Source: JABCPE02 sp963506915
Lineage (GTDB): Bacteria; Bacteroidota; Bacteroidia; Flavobacteriales; Weeksellaceae
Assembly: GCA_963506915.1 (NCBI GenBank)
Contig: CAUORE010000025.1
Location: 1-25,887 of the forward strand
Direction of reading: 5' to 3'
Length of the DNA: 25,887 nt
The notes under the pieces: model-generated
What the model saw: the letters and a program-made list of their open reading frames with translations, nothing else
Database searches by the model: none
What the model was told of the DNA's origin: nothing
Translations under genes and position numbers: made by a program
In this document: positions 1-8,798 of the stretch, piece after piece
Layout of the letters: each line of letters starts with the position of its first letter
How positions within the stretch are numbered: position 1 is the stretch's first letter

Positions 1-3
1 AAT

Positions 4-699
4 CTAAATTTCCGAAAATAAAAATTCATTACTCAAAAATTTGCCAGAAGCCTCCTCTACACTGTATTCCCCTATTTTAGTCCTTCTGAGCTGGGTAAGA
101 TAAGCACCTACGCCCAGCTCCTGCCCTATATCATGAGCCAGAGAGCGAATATAAGTCCCCTTGGAACAGCCCACTAAAAAACGGACATATGGAAATTCTA
201 TCTGAATATCTTTGATGTAGTGAATTGTTGTTTTTCTGGATTTCATCTCTACGGAAGCCCCTGCCCTTGCCAAATCATAAGCCCTCTCACCATCTACCTT
301 TATCGCTGAAAAAATGGGCGGTTTCTGAATGATTTCACCCCAAAATTTTTGTAAAACTTCTGTCACAAAATCCTCTGTGATGTGGCTGATATCCGTAGGG
401 AAAATTTCTGGTTTTTCGGTGTCGTAGGATTCTGTCTGCACACCTATTTTTATTTCCGTCCAGTATTCTTTCGGTGCATCTTGGATTTCGGATATTTTTT
501 TGGTTGCCCTTCCTGTGCATATCACGAGAAGCCCCGTAGCTTTAGGGTCAAGGGTTCCTGCATGCCCTACTTTTATTTTCTTAAATTTAAACTCTTTTTT
601 CAGTTTAAATTTCATTTTATTGACCGCTTGAAACGAAGTCCAATCCAAGGGCTTATCAACCAGAAAAACCTGACCTTCAAGAATTTGCTCCGCAGTCAT
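4..699 (-). CDS. truB: tRNA pseudouridine(55) synthase TruB
   Basis: Cytosolic enzyme that converts uridine 55 in the T-loop of tRNAs to pseudouridine. The 231-residue protein has the family layout: an N-terminal VDKPLDWTSF motif (residues 14-23) and the catalytic motif GHAGTLDPKATG (45-56), with Asp51 as the expected nucleophile. A later KPPIFSAIKVDGERAYDLAR stretch and a GTYIRSLAHDIG motif are also typical of TruB. It is shorter than the E. coli enzyme (about 314 residues) because the C-terminal PUA-like extension is absent, as is common in this phylum. The stop codon lies at 4-6, so the gene is complete. It follows uppP with a 3-base gap and is the last visible gene of the ftsX operon. Identification is firm. 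Confidence 0.96.
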   Translation of the reverse strand: MTAEQILEGQVFLVDKPLDWTSFQAVNKMKFKLKKEFKFKKIKVGHAGTLDPKATGLLVICTGRATKKISEIQDAPKEYWTEIKIGVQTESYDTEKPEIFPTDISHITEDFVTEVLQKFWGEIIQKPPIFSAIKVDGERAYDLARAGASVEMKSRKTTIHYIKDIQIEFPYVRFLVGCSKGTYIRSLAHDIGQELGVGAYLTQLRRTKIGEYSVEEASGKFLSNEFLFSEI

Positions 700-702
700 T
701 TA

Positions 703-1524
703 TTATTTGTTTAAATAAAAATAAATCAATAAAACTATTCCGACAATGATTCTATACCAGCCCCAAAACTTAAAGCCATATTTCGCAAGAACATTAATAA
801 AAGTCTTCACTGCTATCAGCGCTACAACGAAAGCCACAATGTTTCCGATAATGAAAACCATAATGTTTTCAGTGGAAGCCAAAATCATCTCATATCCCTT
901 CTGAGCATTAGGCGTTCCTTCTCCCCAAGTCTTGATAAATACAGAATAAAGCGTAACCGCCATCATCGTAGGAACAGCTAAAAAGAAAGAAAATTCCGCC
1001 GATGCCTTTCTGCTAAGCCCTTGGCTCATTCCTCCAATGATAGAGGCCGCAGAACGAGATGTCCCAGGCATCATAGCCAAACACTGCCAAAAGCCAATGG
1101 TCACAGCCTTTTTAATGGATATATCTTTCTCATTATCAATCTTTTCCTTGTTATCAAACCATTTATCAACAAAGAGCAAAACCACTCCTCCCAAAACCAA
1201 AACACAAGAGATAACTATCTGATTACCAAGAACTGCTTCTATTTTATCATCAAATAATTTCCCTAAAACCAGGGTTGGAACAACAGCGCAAGCCAGTTTG
1301 ATATAAAAATTAAAATTAGAAAAGTCAAAAAACTTTTTCCAATACAAAACCACGATAGAGAGAATCGCCCCAAACTGAATGGATACTTGGAACATTTTAA
1401 GATATTCCGACTCTTCCATTCCGAGCAGAGCCGCTGTAAATCCCATATGAGCTGTAGAAGAAATCGGAAGATACTCCGTAAGCCCCTCTACGATTGCAAC
1501 AATAATAGCTTTTACTATATCCAT
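703..1524 (-). CDS. uppP: Undecaprenyl-diphosphatase (UppP/BacA)
   Basis: Integral membrane phosphatase that converts undecaprenyl diphosphate to the monophosphate, renewing the lipid carrier for peptidoglycan and surface polysaccharides. The 273-residue product has the BacA hallmarks: an E-x3-E motif (EGLTE, 13-17) followed by PISSTAH (20-26), and the second active-site motif PGTSRSAASI (153-162) with Arg157. Several hydrophobic segments follow, ending in a membrane-spanning stretch near residues 245-270. The start ATG overlaps the stop codon of the upstream DUF3098 gene by one base (TAATG), indicating translational coupling. The gene lies in the ftsX - DUF3098 - uppP - truB operon, so envelope growth and division genes are transcribed together. 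Identification is firm. Confidence 0.96.
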   Translation of the reverse strand: MDIVKAIIVAIVEGLTEYLPISSTAHMGFTAALLGMEESEYLKMFQVSIQFGAILSIVVLYWKKFFDFSNFNFYIKLACAVVPTLVLGKLFDDKIEAVLGNQIVISCVLVLGGVVLLFVDKWFDNKEKIDNEKDISIKKAVTIGFWQCLAMMPGTSRSAASIIGGMSQGLSRKASAEFSFFLAVPTMMAVTLYSVFIKTWGEGTPNAQKGYEMILASTENIMVFIIGNIVAFVVALIAVKTFINVLAKYGFKFWGWYRIIVGIVLLIYFYLNK

Positions 1525-1802
1525 TATTTATTTCTTTTTAGTATAGCGACCACCTGCACCACAAAACCAACTACCACCAGCAAAGGCGCTATTCTGATTC
1601 TTACCACAGAAAAAATATCATCATTCCAGTAATTTGGGTCAAAAGAGCCATCTGGTTTGGTATTCGCTCCATAGCCCATCATTAGGATAAATCCAAAAGC
1701 AATAAGCCCCAAACCTATCAGCATCAATTTAAAATTACCTTTGCTGAAATAAAATGTGTTTTCTTTAGATGATGTTTCTATATTTTTATTTTTGGTTTTC
1801 AT
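1524..1802 (-). CDS. DUF3098 family small membrane protein
   Basis: A 92-residue protein of unknown function belonging to the Bacteroidota-specific DUF3098 family. About 22 polar, Lys/Asn-rich residues precede two hydrophobic helices (about 26-44 and 70-88), separated by a short loop containing a conserved-looking FDPNYWNDDIFS stretch; a basic tail KRNK ends the protein. It lies 15 bases downstream of ftsX and overlaps uppP by one base. Its stable position between these two envelope genes in Flavobacteriia suggests a role linked to division or the lipid carrier cycle, but that is inference from context. The family assignment rests on sequence pattern and gene order rather than a search. Confidence 0.8.
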   Translation of the reverse strand: MKTKNKNIETSSKENTFYFSKGNFKLMLIGLGLIAFGFILMMGYGANTKPDGSFDPNYWNDDIFSVVRIRIAPLLVVVGFVVQVVAILKRNK

Positions 1803-1817
1803 TCTGCTATTTCTATT

Positions 1818-2717
1818 TTAAGAATAATATAAATCGTCTGTTTTTGTTTTCAAGAATCTCCATGTCGCAAATATCGTACTGAAAACCGTAATACCGATTC
1901 CCACGACTACCACGCCCAATATCAGCCATATGAATTTATTAGTATCTGGAACAAACTCAGAACCAATCTGATTTGTAAAATAATACCACGCTGACAAAAG
2001 GAAAACAAGTCCAATAAACGCTCCTATAGAGCCTAAAATAACAGCTTCTTTTATAAATGGTTTCAAGATAAATCTTCTTCTCGCTCCCACTAGCTGCATT
2101 GTCTTGATAATGAATCTTTTAGAGAAAATTTTAAGACGGATAGAACTGTTTATAAGCACAATAGCTATGATCAAGAATAATACGGTAAATCCTATAATCC
2201 ACAGCAAAATTCTATCCAAATTGTAATAGACCTCCTGTGTCATTTTGGTGTCATTTTTCACCTCTTTTACTCCTTTTATCCCTTGTAAATGCTTCATTAC
2301 CGCATTAATAGTATCAGGAGCTACATAGGCTGGTTTTAGAGTAACTTCTATCGATGGAGGGAAAATATTTTCCTCGAAAAGTCCCTCTGTATCTATTCCC
2401 AGCTGTTTTTTAGCTATTATTTTCGCTTCTTCTTTGGTAATGAATTTTGTCTTTTTTACATATTTCTGCCCAGAAATCAATTTGTATGTTTCCTGCTGAT
2501 ATTCACCAGCTTTTGCAGAATCCTTAGGATCCAGATATTCATCAAAATACACTGCAACGACCAGCTGTTCCTTGATATAGTCAGAATATTTCTGTGCATT
2601 TATCAAAATCAACCCGAAAAGTCCAACCAAAAAAAGAACTAATGAGATACTGACAACCACAGTAATATTACTGGAACGAAGCCTTCTTCTATTAAAATCA
2701 TCTATTGAATGTGCCAT
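1818..2717 (-). CDS. ftsX: Cell division protein FtsX (permease)
   Basis: Membrane subunit of the FtsE-FtsX complex, which couples cell division to activation of periplasmic peptidoglycan hydrolases. The 299-residue protein has the standard topology: a short cytoplasmic N-terminus with basic residues, TM1 (about 18-40), a long periplasmic loop (41-168), then three helices (about 169-191, 223-247, 262-284). The loop carries the FtsX pattern of VAVYFDE (54-60) followed by PSIEVTLKP (121-129). The cytoplasmic segment MQLVGARRRFILKPF (207-221) matches the coupling helix that contacts the FtsE ATPase. No ftsE lies beside it, which is usual in Bacteroidota. It heads the operon and has its own promoter, divergent from rsmA. 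Confidence 0.92.
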   Translation of the reverse strand: MAHSIDDFNRRRLRSSNITVVVSISLVLFLVGLFGLILINAQKYSDYIKEQLVVAVYFDEYLDPKDSAKAGEYQQETYKLISGQKYVKKTKFITKEEAKIIAKKQLGIDTEGLFEENIFPPSIEVTLKPAYVAPDTINAVMKHLQGIKGVKEVKNDTKMTQEVYYNLDRILLWIIGFTVLFLIIAIVLINSSIRLKIFSKRFIIKTMQLVGARRRFILKPFIKEAVILGSIGAFIGLVFLLSAWYYFTNQIGSEFVPDTNKFIWLILGVVVVGIGITVFSTIFATWRFLKTKTDDLYYS

Positions 2718-2733
2718 TTGATAAATTTTTCGG

Positions 2734-2762
2734 CTAAAATAGAAAAAATCTCGCTAAATCAA
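2734..2762 (-). promoter_or_regulatory. Predicted promoter of the ftsX operon
   Basis: On the minus strand TATTTTAG (2734-2741) differs by one base from the Bacteroidota -7 box TAnnTTTG, and a TTG -33 element lies at 2760-2762 with an 18-base spacer. The box is 16 bases before the ftsX ATG, a distance seen at other genes in this window. Confidence 0.6.
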
Positions 2763-2820
2763 AGTAGGAATACGCAAAAATTGATGTTAATTAAATCATA
2801 AATTTTGTTTCAAAAAGCCT

Positions 2821-2828
2821 TAACTTTG
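2821..2828 (+). promoter_or_regulatory. Predicted -7 box of rsmA-mgtE
   Basis: TAACTTTG is an exact match to TAnnTTTG and lies 19 bases before the rsmA ATG. No TTG occurs at the usual 16-19 base spacing; the nearest one, at 2805-2807, is only 13 bases away. There is no purine-rich ribosome binding site in the leader. Confidence 0.6.
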
Positions 2829-2847
2829 CCGAAAAATTTAGAATTTA

Positions 2848-3624
2848 ATGAGCGTAAAGGCTAAAAAACACCTCGGACAGCATTTCCTAACCGATGAAAA
2901 TATCGCAAAAAAAATTGCAAACAGCCTCCAATTCAGCGGGTATGATAAAGTCTTGGAAGTAGGCCCAGGGATGGGTGTCCTCACCAAATATCTTTTAGAA
3001 AAAGAAACCGAAACCTTCGTAGCAGAGATAGATACAGAGTCTATCACCTACCTAAAAGAGCATTATCCTCAGCTAAAAGAAAACCATTTCATGGGAGATT
3101 TTCTGAAAGTAGATTTTTCTAAAATATTTCCAAATGAGCAGGTGGCTGTGATAGGAAATTTCCCTTACAATATTTCTTCGCAGATTTTATTTCACATTAT
3201 AGAAAACTATCAGCAGATACCAGAAATGGCGGGAATGTTCCAAAAAGAAGTAGCCGAAAGAACAGCAGCCGTTCCCAGAACGAAAGATTATGGGATTTTA
3301 TCCGTAATGGTTCAGGCTTATTATGATGTCAAATATCTTTTCACGGTTCATGAAAATGTTTTCAATCCACCACCAAAAGTGAAATCTGGCGTGATTTCAC
3401 TAATGAGAAATCCCAAAGAAGGACTTGCAGGAAATGAAACTTTATTCAAAAATATCGTAAAAGCTGGTTTTAATCAAAGAAGAAAAAAACTCAGCAATGC
3501 ACTAAAAGTTTTAAACATTCCTGAGGGACTTTCTGGTCATAATTTCTTAAATTTGCGAGCGGAAGAACTTTCAGTACAAGACTTCATCTCATTTACCAAT
3601 GAGTGGAAAGAATATCTAAAATAG
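2848..3624 (+). CDS. rsmA: 16S rRNA (adenine(1518)-N6/adenine(1519)-N6)-dimethyltransferase RsmA (KsgA)
   Basis: S-adenosylmethionine-dependent enzyme that dimethylates two adjacent adenines in helix 45 of 16S rRNA late in 30S maturation. The 258-residue protein shows the family motifs in order: KKHLGQHFL (6-14), SAM-binding VLEVGPGMGVLT (35-46), an acidic strand-end AEID (59-62), and the catalytic NFPYNISS (104-111), the KsgA form of the NPPY motif. The C-terminal half contains FNPPPKVKSGVI and GFNQRRKKLSNAL, both typical of KsgA/Dim1. Length agrees with the family (about 260-270). mgtE starts 3 bases downstream, so the two are probably co-transcribed. Identification is firm. Confidence 0.97.
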   Translation: MSVKAKKHLGQHFLTDENIAKKIANSLQFSGYDKVLEVGPGMGVLTKYLLEKETETFVAEIDTESITYLKEHYPQLKENHFMGDFLKVDFSKIFPNEQVAVIGNFPYNISSQILFHIIENYQQIPEMAGMFQKEVAERTAAVPRTKDYGILSVMVQAYYDVKYLFTVHENVFNPPPKVKSGVISLMRNPKEGLAGNETLFKNIVKAGFNQRRKKLSNALKVLNIPEGLSGHNFLNLRAEELSVQDFISFTNEWKEYLK

Positions 3625-3627
3625 CCC

Positions 3628-4977
3628 ATGCCAAAAGAAGAAAATATCTATCAGCCGCTGCTTTCGTATATTGAAGAGAAAAATGCAAAAGCCATTTCGG
3701 AAATCATTTCGGAGATGGAGGCGGTGGATATTGCAAATTTGTTTGGGATTTTAGATGATTCTCAAAAAGTGTTTCTCTACGAACTCATGGACAATGATGT
3801 TTCTGCGGAAATGCTTTTGTACATCGATGAAGAAGACAGAAAAGAATTCCTAAAAAACTTCTCCACTAAAGAAATCGCAGAAGAAATCATCGGTGAGATA
3901 AATTCCGATGATGCTGCCGACATCATCGCTGAACTTCCTGAACATCAGCAAAATGAAATCATCCAGCATATAGATGATAATGAACTAGCACAGAGCATCG
4001 TAGAGCTCCTCCGCTATGATGACCATGTAGCGGGAAGCCTCATGGCTACGGAGCTGGTAAAAGTAGACCACAATCTATCCATCATTGCCGCAGTAAGGGA
4101 AATGCGCAAACAAGCCGAAGACATGGATGAAGTCTACTCTATCTATGTGGTGGACGAACAAGACAAGCTCCTCGGCACCCTTAGTTTAAAAAAACTGCTT
4201 ACCACCAGCACTTCTTCCAAGGTTTCGGATGTGTATAATTCCAAAATAAGATGTGTGCAGGACAATGAACCTGCCGAAGATGTGGCGCGATACATGCAGA
4301 AATATGACCTCTTTGAAGTGCCTGTAATAGATGCTTTGGGAAGATTAGTCGGGAGAATTACCATAGATGATGTCATGGACTTCATCAAAGAAGAAACGGA
4401 TAAAGACTACCAGCTGGCATCAGGGATTGCTACGGATATTGACTCTACGGATACTATTCTAAACATCACCAAAGCTCGCCTTCCATGGCTGTTCATCGGA
4501 ATGGTGGGCGGTCTGATAGGTTCACGAGTTCTGCAAGGAAACGAAGAAGCAATGAGCCATGTCCCTGCCCTGATGTTCTTCGTTCCGCTGATAGCGGCTA
4601 CCGCTGGAAACATCGGCGTACAGGCTTCGGCGATTATCGTGCAAGGGCTTGCCAATAATACTTTGGGACAAAACACCCTAAAAACTCTAATGAAAGAAGT
4701 GAGCGTAGCTGTGGCTTCAGGAATGATTTTATCACTGATTATTTTAGGATTCAATTTATTTGTAAATCATCACGATATGATGATTTCTATTACGATTTCC
4801 GTAGCGCTGCTTTCTGTCATCATCATCGCGGCGATGATAGGCACCATCGTTCCTATCTTCCTCAACAAAAATAAAATAGACCCAGCTATTGCCACAGGCC
4901 CATTCATCACCACTTCCAACGATATCCTTGGTGTGATGGTATATTTCACGATTGCAAAATTAATATTAGGACTTTAA
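3628..4977 (+). CDS. mgtE: Magnesium transporter MgtE
   Basis: Homodimeric inner-membrane Mg2+ channel gated by intracellular Mg2+. The 449-residue protein has the full domain order: an acidic helical N domain (about 1-130, including SDDAADIIAELP at 93-104), a pair of CBS domains (about 140-200 and 202-256), a connecting helix, and a C-terminal domain of five membrane helices (about 285-447). The pore signature is visible as PLIAATAGNIGVQASAI (320-336), and DPAIATGPFITTSNDILG (418-435) contains the conserved Asp of the ion-binding site (Asp432). Length is normal. It follows rsmA with a 3-base gap and ends just before a hairpin terminator. Identification is firm. Confidence 0.96.
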   Translation: MPKEENIYQPLLSYIEEKNAKAISEIISEMEAVDIANLFGILDDSQKVFLYELMDNDVSAEMLLYIDEEDRKEFLKNFSTKEIAEEIIGEINSDDAADIIAELPEHQQNEIIQHIDDNELAQSIVELLRYDDHVAGSLMATELVKVDHNLSIIAAVREMRKQAEDMDEVYSIYVVDEQDKLLGTLSLKKLLTTSTSSKVSDVYNSKIRCVQDNEPAEDVARYMQKYDLFEVPVIDALGRLVGRITIDDVMDFIKEETDKDYQLASGIATDIDSTDTILNITKARLPWLFIGMVGGLIGSRVLQGNEEAMSHVPALMFFVPLIAATAGNIGVQASAIIVQGLANNTLGQNTLKTLMKEVSVAVASGMILSLIILGFNLFVNHHDMMISITISVALLSVIIIAAMIGTIVPIFLNKNKIDPAIATGPFITTSNDILGVMVYFTIAKLILGL

Positions 4978-4997
4978 AAAATTAAGACTAAATAAAA

Positions 4998-5034
4998 ACA
5001 GCCACAAGTTTTAACTTATGGCTGTCATTTTTTA
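4998..5034. terminator. Bidirectional terminator after mgtE
   Basis: ACAGCCA (4998-5004) pairs with TGGCTGT (5019-5025), and AAG/CTT extends the stem after one mismatch. A T-run follows on the plus strand (5028-5034) and an A-run precedes on the left, so it can serve both mgtE and the convergent outer-membrane protein gene, whose stop codon overlaps the T-run. Confidence 0.8.
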
Positions 5035-5902
5035 TTTGCTTTTTCTTGTTTGGAAAATATATCCAACTCCGAAATTCACTTGCCCAAAAACAAAATCTTG
5101 CTGTGCTTTGTCTGGTCTGTCGTTCAGCGTTGTCTTCACATCAAGCATGTTGATATATCCGTATTTCGCTTCTACTCTTGCCATGATATGTTTCCAGAAA
5201 ACAAAATTCAAACTCGCTCTAGCATCTAGTCCAAATCCTGCCACATGGAAACGGTCGCTTCTCTCATTCCCAAAAAGCTTAACATTAGATTTTGGATATA
5301 AAACTCCTAAACCTCCACCATAAGACCAAGCAATATTAAAATTATTCCCTTGGTAGATTTTATTATATTTCTCAGCTCCGATGTTTACATAGTTAAGTCC
5401 ATCTGTATGCTCAAATGTAAGGAATTCTCCATCTGTCAAATCCACTTTTCCATCTCTAACCATCGCTGCATAGTGAGGGTCAGAAATTTTCCCAGTGAAA
5501 TCTGTCGTTTGGTCTTGTTTCATCACATATTTCATATGGTCTAACGCCAAAACAAGAGCCAAATTATCCTTAATAAAATATCCTATTCTAGCATTAGTCT
5601 GAGGAATTGTAACACGAAGCGGATTAAGATAATCATCAAAACTAAAGTCTGTCGGTCTATCTTTAGCTATCATATTATGAAGCGTAAAATCATAGCCATT
5701 CCCTCTGAAATGAATATCTGAATTACTATAAACAGCCCTATTCCAGCCCCAATACAAAAATATTGCTCCTTTTCTGTAAGGATTATTAGGTTATTTTGTA
5801 TACAATAGAAAGGTCTGCTTGTGTCTCTGACACAGGTTTTTCCTGCACCGAAACAAAATTCATTCCTACGAAAAATGATAATAAAATTCCTGCTTTTTTC
5901 AT
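5032..5902 (-). pseudogene. Outer-membrane beta-barrel protein gene with an apparent frameshift
   Basis: The downstream frame (5032 to about 5790) encodes some 250 residues rich in aromatic and Gly residues with alternating hydrophobic strands, a DRFHVAGFGLDARASLNF stretch and an aromatic end (VGYIFQ), as in porin-like barrel proteins of Flavobacteriia. That frame has no ATG: upstream it reads PNNPYRKGAIFLYWGW back to a stop at 5791-5793. The ATG at 5902 opens a different frame encoding a signal peptide (MKKAGILLSFF...) and a linker, which hits a stop at 5786-5788. One extra base, or two missing, near 5786-5800 separates the halves. Repaired, the protein would have about 289 residues. It may be a real pseudogene, a phase-variable site or a sequencing error. 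Barrel substrate and function are unknown. Confidence 0.75.
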
Positions 5903-5940
5903 AATCAATTATTATTTTTATCTTTTACTAAGTAATTAAA

Positions 5941-5983
5941 TTTCTTTAAAATTAGAAATCAGTTTAAAGAAATTCGCTTTAAA
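5941..5983 (-). promoter_or_regulatory. Overlapping inverted repeats between secG and the outer-membrane protein gene
   Basis: TTTCTTTAAA (5941-5950) is a perfect 10-base inverted repeat of TTTAAAGAAA (5963-5972). TTTAAAG within the latter (5963-5969) also pairs with CTTTAAA (5977-5983). The two hairpins share an arm and exclude each other. They may be a weak secG terminator, a structured leader of the downstream gene, or both; there is no GC-rich stem. Confidence 0.4.
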
Positions 5984-6012
5984 CCGATATTTATATAATT
6001 ATTAACCCAAAT

Positions 6013-6348
6013 TTATTTTGTCTTTGCTGACTCGTCAGCTTTCACTGGTGTCTTTGCTGCATTACTTGGCGCAGTAGTATGAGGCTTCTCATTTGGTATC
6101 ACAACTGCAGAAGGCTTTGCTGTAAGTACCACACTTAGAAAAATAAGCCCTACCACGACACCGCCAAGTGTCCATGTAGCTTTCTCCATAAAATCATTAG
6201 TTCTCTGTATCCCAAAAGATGCAGAAGATGCTCCTCCAAAAGTTCCTGAAAGCCCTCCTCCTTTAGGATTTTGAGCTAAAATAATAATAGCTAACAAAAT
6301 ACATGCAATGATGATAGCAACCATCAGTAGTATAAATATTGTACTCAT
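6013..6348 (-). CDS. secG: Preprotein translocase subunit SecG
   Basis: Accessory subunit of the SecYEG channel for protein export across the inner membrane. The 111-residue protein has the SecG pattern: TM1 (about 4-24), the signature ILAQNPKGGGLSG (23-35), a Gly/Ser-rich loop with FGGASSASFG, then TM2 (about 59-77). The C-terminal tail (about 79-111) is polar and rich in Lys, Pro and Ala, a low-complexity extension common in Bacteroidota SecG proteins. It appears monocistronic, with its own -7 box upstream, and is divergent from the DUF2339 gene. Identification is firm from the glycine-rich signature. Confidence 0.94.
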   Translation of the reverse strand: MSTIFILLMVAIIIACILLAIIILAQNPKGGGLSGTFGGASSASFGIQRTNDFMEKATWTLGGVVVGLIFLSVVLTAKPSAVVIPNEKPHTTAPSNAAKTPVKADESAKTK

Positions 6349-6370
6349 TTTATCATCTAAGTTTAGTCGG

Positions 6371-6378
6371 CAAATATA
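6371..6378 (-). promoter_or_regulatory. Predicted -7 box of secG
   Basis: TATATTTG on the minus strand matches TAnnTTTG exactly, 22 bases before the ATG. No TTG lies at the expected -33 distance. Confidence 0.55.
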
Positions 6379-6446
6379 ATAATTTTCTTTAACATGAAAA
6401 ATAGATTTTACAAAAACTTTTTACATATATTTAGACAATAAAATTG

Positions 6447-6454
6447 TAAATTTG
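6447..6454 (+). promoter_or_regulatory. Predicted -7 box of the DUF2339-DUF3999 pair
   Basis: TAAATTTG matches TAnnTTTG exactly, 16 bases before the ATG at 6471. The secG and DUF2339 boxes are back to back about 70 bases apart. Confidence 0.55.
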
Positions 6455-6470
6455 CTTAAATTGTCAAAAG

Positions 6471-8798
6471 ATGGATTCACAAAAGATAAATGAACTAGAG
6501 CAAAGGATAGGCAACCTACTGTATAGACAGTCTGTTGTTTACAATGAAATAAAACAGCTGGAAAATGAATTAGCTGAGTTAAAAAGACAAAGTAATTTTT
6601 CTTCTGTGTCTGCTGCAAATACAGTAAAAACACCTGTTGAAAGACCAACTGAAAAAGCAACTGAAAAACCAGTTATAACAGCGCCTACCACTCCTAAGCC
6701 ACAGATTTCTGCTCCTAAAATAAGTCTTCCTAAACAACCATCTGATTTAGAGAAGATTATAGGAGAAAGCTGGATTAACAAAATTGGGATTCTCATTGTG
6801 GTAATTGGTGTTGCCATCGGAGCTAAATATTCCATTGAAAATGAACTCATCAGCCCTCTTACACGGATTATACTCGGATACATGATGGGAATCGGGCTGC
6901 TTGGTTTTGGAATCAAACTAAAACCTAAATTTGAGGGATACAGTGCAGTTTTGGTAAGTGGAGCCATTTCTATTTTCTATTTTATCACCTATTTTGCGTA
7001 TAGTTTTTATGACCTCATTCCGCAGGCTTTAGCTTTTGTGATGATGCTGATATTCACAGCTTTTACCGTATTTACTGCGATAAAATACAACCGTGTGGTG
7101 ATTGCCCACATTGGGCTTATAGGGGCTTACGCTGTTCCATTCCTTCTATCATCAGGCTCTGGAAGAGTGGATATTTTGTTCAGCTATATGTTCATAATCA
7201 ACCTTGGGATTTTATTTATTTCTATAAAAAAAGACTGGAAATCATTACATTACAGCGCTTTCTTTTTCACTTGGATGATATATGGCTCTTGGTTTGCAGA
7301 TAAATCTTTTGACTCAGGTCTGCAAGGATATGAAGCGCTGGGAATAGGCTTTGCTACAGCATTTTTCTTGGTTTTCTATGGAGTTTCTTTATTTAACAAT
7401 ATCATTTCAAAAGAAAAATTGGATAAAGTAAATATTATCCTCATTCTATTGAATTCATTTATTTACTTTGGTTTTGGATTTGGTATTTTTAATGGACATA
7501 GTATATTAGATTCCTATTTAGGGTTATTCACTTTGTTTAATGCTGCTATTCATTTTGCTGTTTTATTCTTTATTAAATCGAAAAAACTTGCGAATTCTAC
7601 CCTGTTCTACTCCACATTAGGGATGGTTTTCACTTTCATTACGATTGCGATACCAATTCAGCTGGACGGAAACTGGGTAACACTTATGTGGACAGCCCAA
7701 GGAGCTATTTTGTTTTGGCTTGGAAAAACAAAAAAAATATCCATTTACGAAAAAATATCCCTCCCTATACTTGGACTTGCTTTTCTAAGTTTTCTCGAAG
7801 ACTGGGAGCGTTATAGTTATGCTGTTGATTTAGATATTCATGCTTTCTGGAATATTAATTTCCTGACAGGTATTTTTGCTGTTTTGGGATATAGTTATGC
7901 TATTTATCTTTCGAGAAAATACCCTGACGCAGAAGGCGAAAAATTTAGTCCTTTTAATGCTATAAAATCTTTCTATTTACCAGCTTTATTAGTATTGACA
8001 GCATATCTTACTTTTAGAAATGAGATTGCATACTATTTTGATTATTGGTACGAAAGTTCGTCTGTTCTTGTCCGTGAAAAAGGAGATGAATACAATGACT
8101 ACAACAATGATATCGGCATTTTTAGAAACATATATCTCCTTAACTACTCCCTAGTATTCTTTGGAGGAATGGCTCTACTGAATTTCTATAAATTCAAGAA
8201 CAAAATTTTAGGAGTTTCATCCATTGTTATCGGGCTTTTAGTATTATTTGCTGCTCAGACTTACGGGCTGGGAGAACTTGGAGATCTTCGCTATTCCTAT
8301 ATCAATGGGCATTATAGCAAGTATTTTGATGTTAGTATCAACTATATTTTGGTGCGATATCTACTCTGGGGGGCTGCTGGCTTTACGCTTTGGGCGATTT
8401 TCAAAAATGCTAAAACCCAACTGGAAAATACAAAATTCCATGTTTTCCTAGAAGCGGTGATTCATATTTCTATTCTTAATTTCTTGAGCAATGAACTAGT
8501 AACTTGGCTGGATATCGCTGGTTATCAGGACATTTTCAAACTAGGACTAAGCATCCTTTGGAGCGTTTATTCACTTATTTTGGTAAGCCTCGGAATTTAC
8601 AAGAAGAAGAAACACCTCAGAATTTTCGCCCTCGTGCTGTTCGGTATCACTTTGGCTAAATTATTCCTATACGACATCTCTAATCTCAGCACGATTTCTA
8701 AAACTATCGTATTGATTATCTTAGGATTACTACTTCTTATCATTTCATTTTTATACAATAAATTTAAAGACAAAATCGGTGATGAAACTAAAAATTAA
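6471..8798 (+). CDS. DUF2339 domain multi-pass membrane protein
   Basis: A 775-residue membrane protein of the DUF2339 family; its biochemical function is not known to me. Residues 3-40 form a likely coiled coil (heptads with INELEQRIGNLL and IKQLENELAELK). A Pro/Thr/Lys-rich linker follows (about 50-90), then the family-typical entry SDLEKIIGESWINKIGILIV (91-110), which leads into the first membrane helix. The rest is a long series of hydrophobic helices, probably more than fifteen, ending at a final helix and short basic tail. The stop codon overlaps the start of the DUF3999 gene, so the two are translationally coupled and probably act together in the inner membrane. Family assignment is confident; function is not assigned. 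Confidence 0.88.
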   Translation: MDSQKINELEQRIGNLLYRQSVVYNEIKQLENELAELKRQSNFSSVSAANTVKTPVERPTEKATEKPVITAPTTPKPQISAPKISLPKQPSDLEKIIGESWINKIGILIVVIGVAIGAKYSIENELISPLTRIILGYMMGIGLLGFGIKLKPKFEGYSAVLVSGAISIFYFITYFAYSFYDLIPQALAFVMMLIFTAFTVFTAIKYNRVVIAHIGLIGAYAVPFLLSSGSGRVDILFSYMFIINLGILFISIKKDWKSLHYSAFFFTWMIYGSWFADKSFDSGLQGYEALGIGFATAFFLVFYGVSLFNNIISKEKLDKVNIILILLNSFIYFGFGFGIFNGHSILDSYLGLFTLFNAAIHFAVLFFIKSKKLANSTLFYSTLGMVFTFITIAIPIQLDGNWVTLMWTAQGAILFWLGKTKKISIYEKISLPILGLAFLSFLEDWERYSYAVDLDIHAFWNINFLTGIFAVLGYSYAIYLSRKYPDAEGEKFSPFNAIKSFYLPALLVLTAYLTFRNEIAYYFDYWYESSSVLVREKGDEYNDYNNDIGIFRNIYLLNYSLVFFGGMALLNFYKFKNKILGVSSIVIGLLVLFAAQTYGLGELGDLRYSYINGHYSKYFDVSINYILVRYLLWGAAGFTLWAIFKNAKTQLENTKFHVFLEAVIHISILNFLSNELVTWLDIAGYQDIFKLGLSILWSVYSLILVSLGIYKKKKHLRIFALVLFGITLAKLFLYDISNLSTISKTIVLIILGLLLLIISFLYNKFKDKIGDETKN

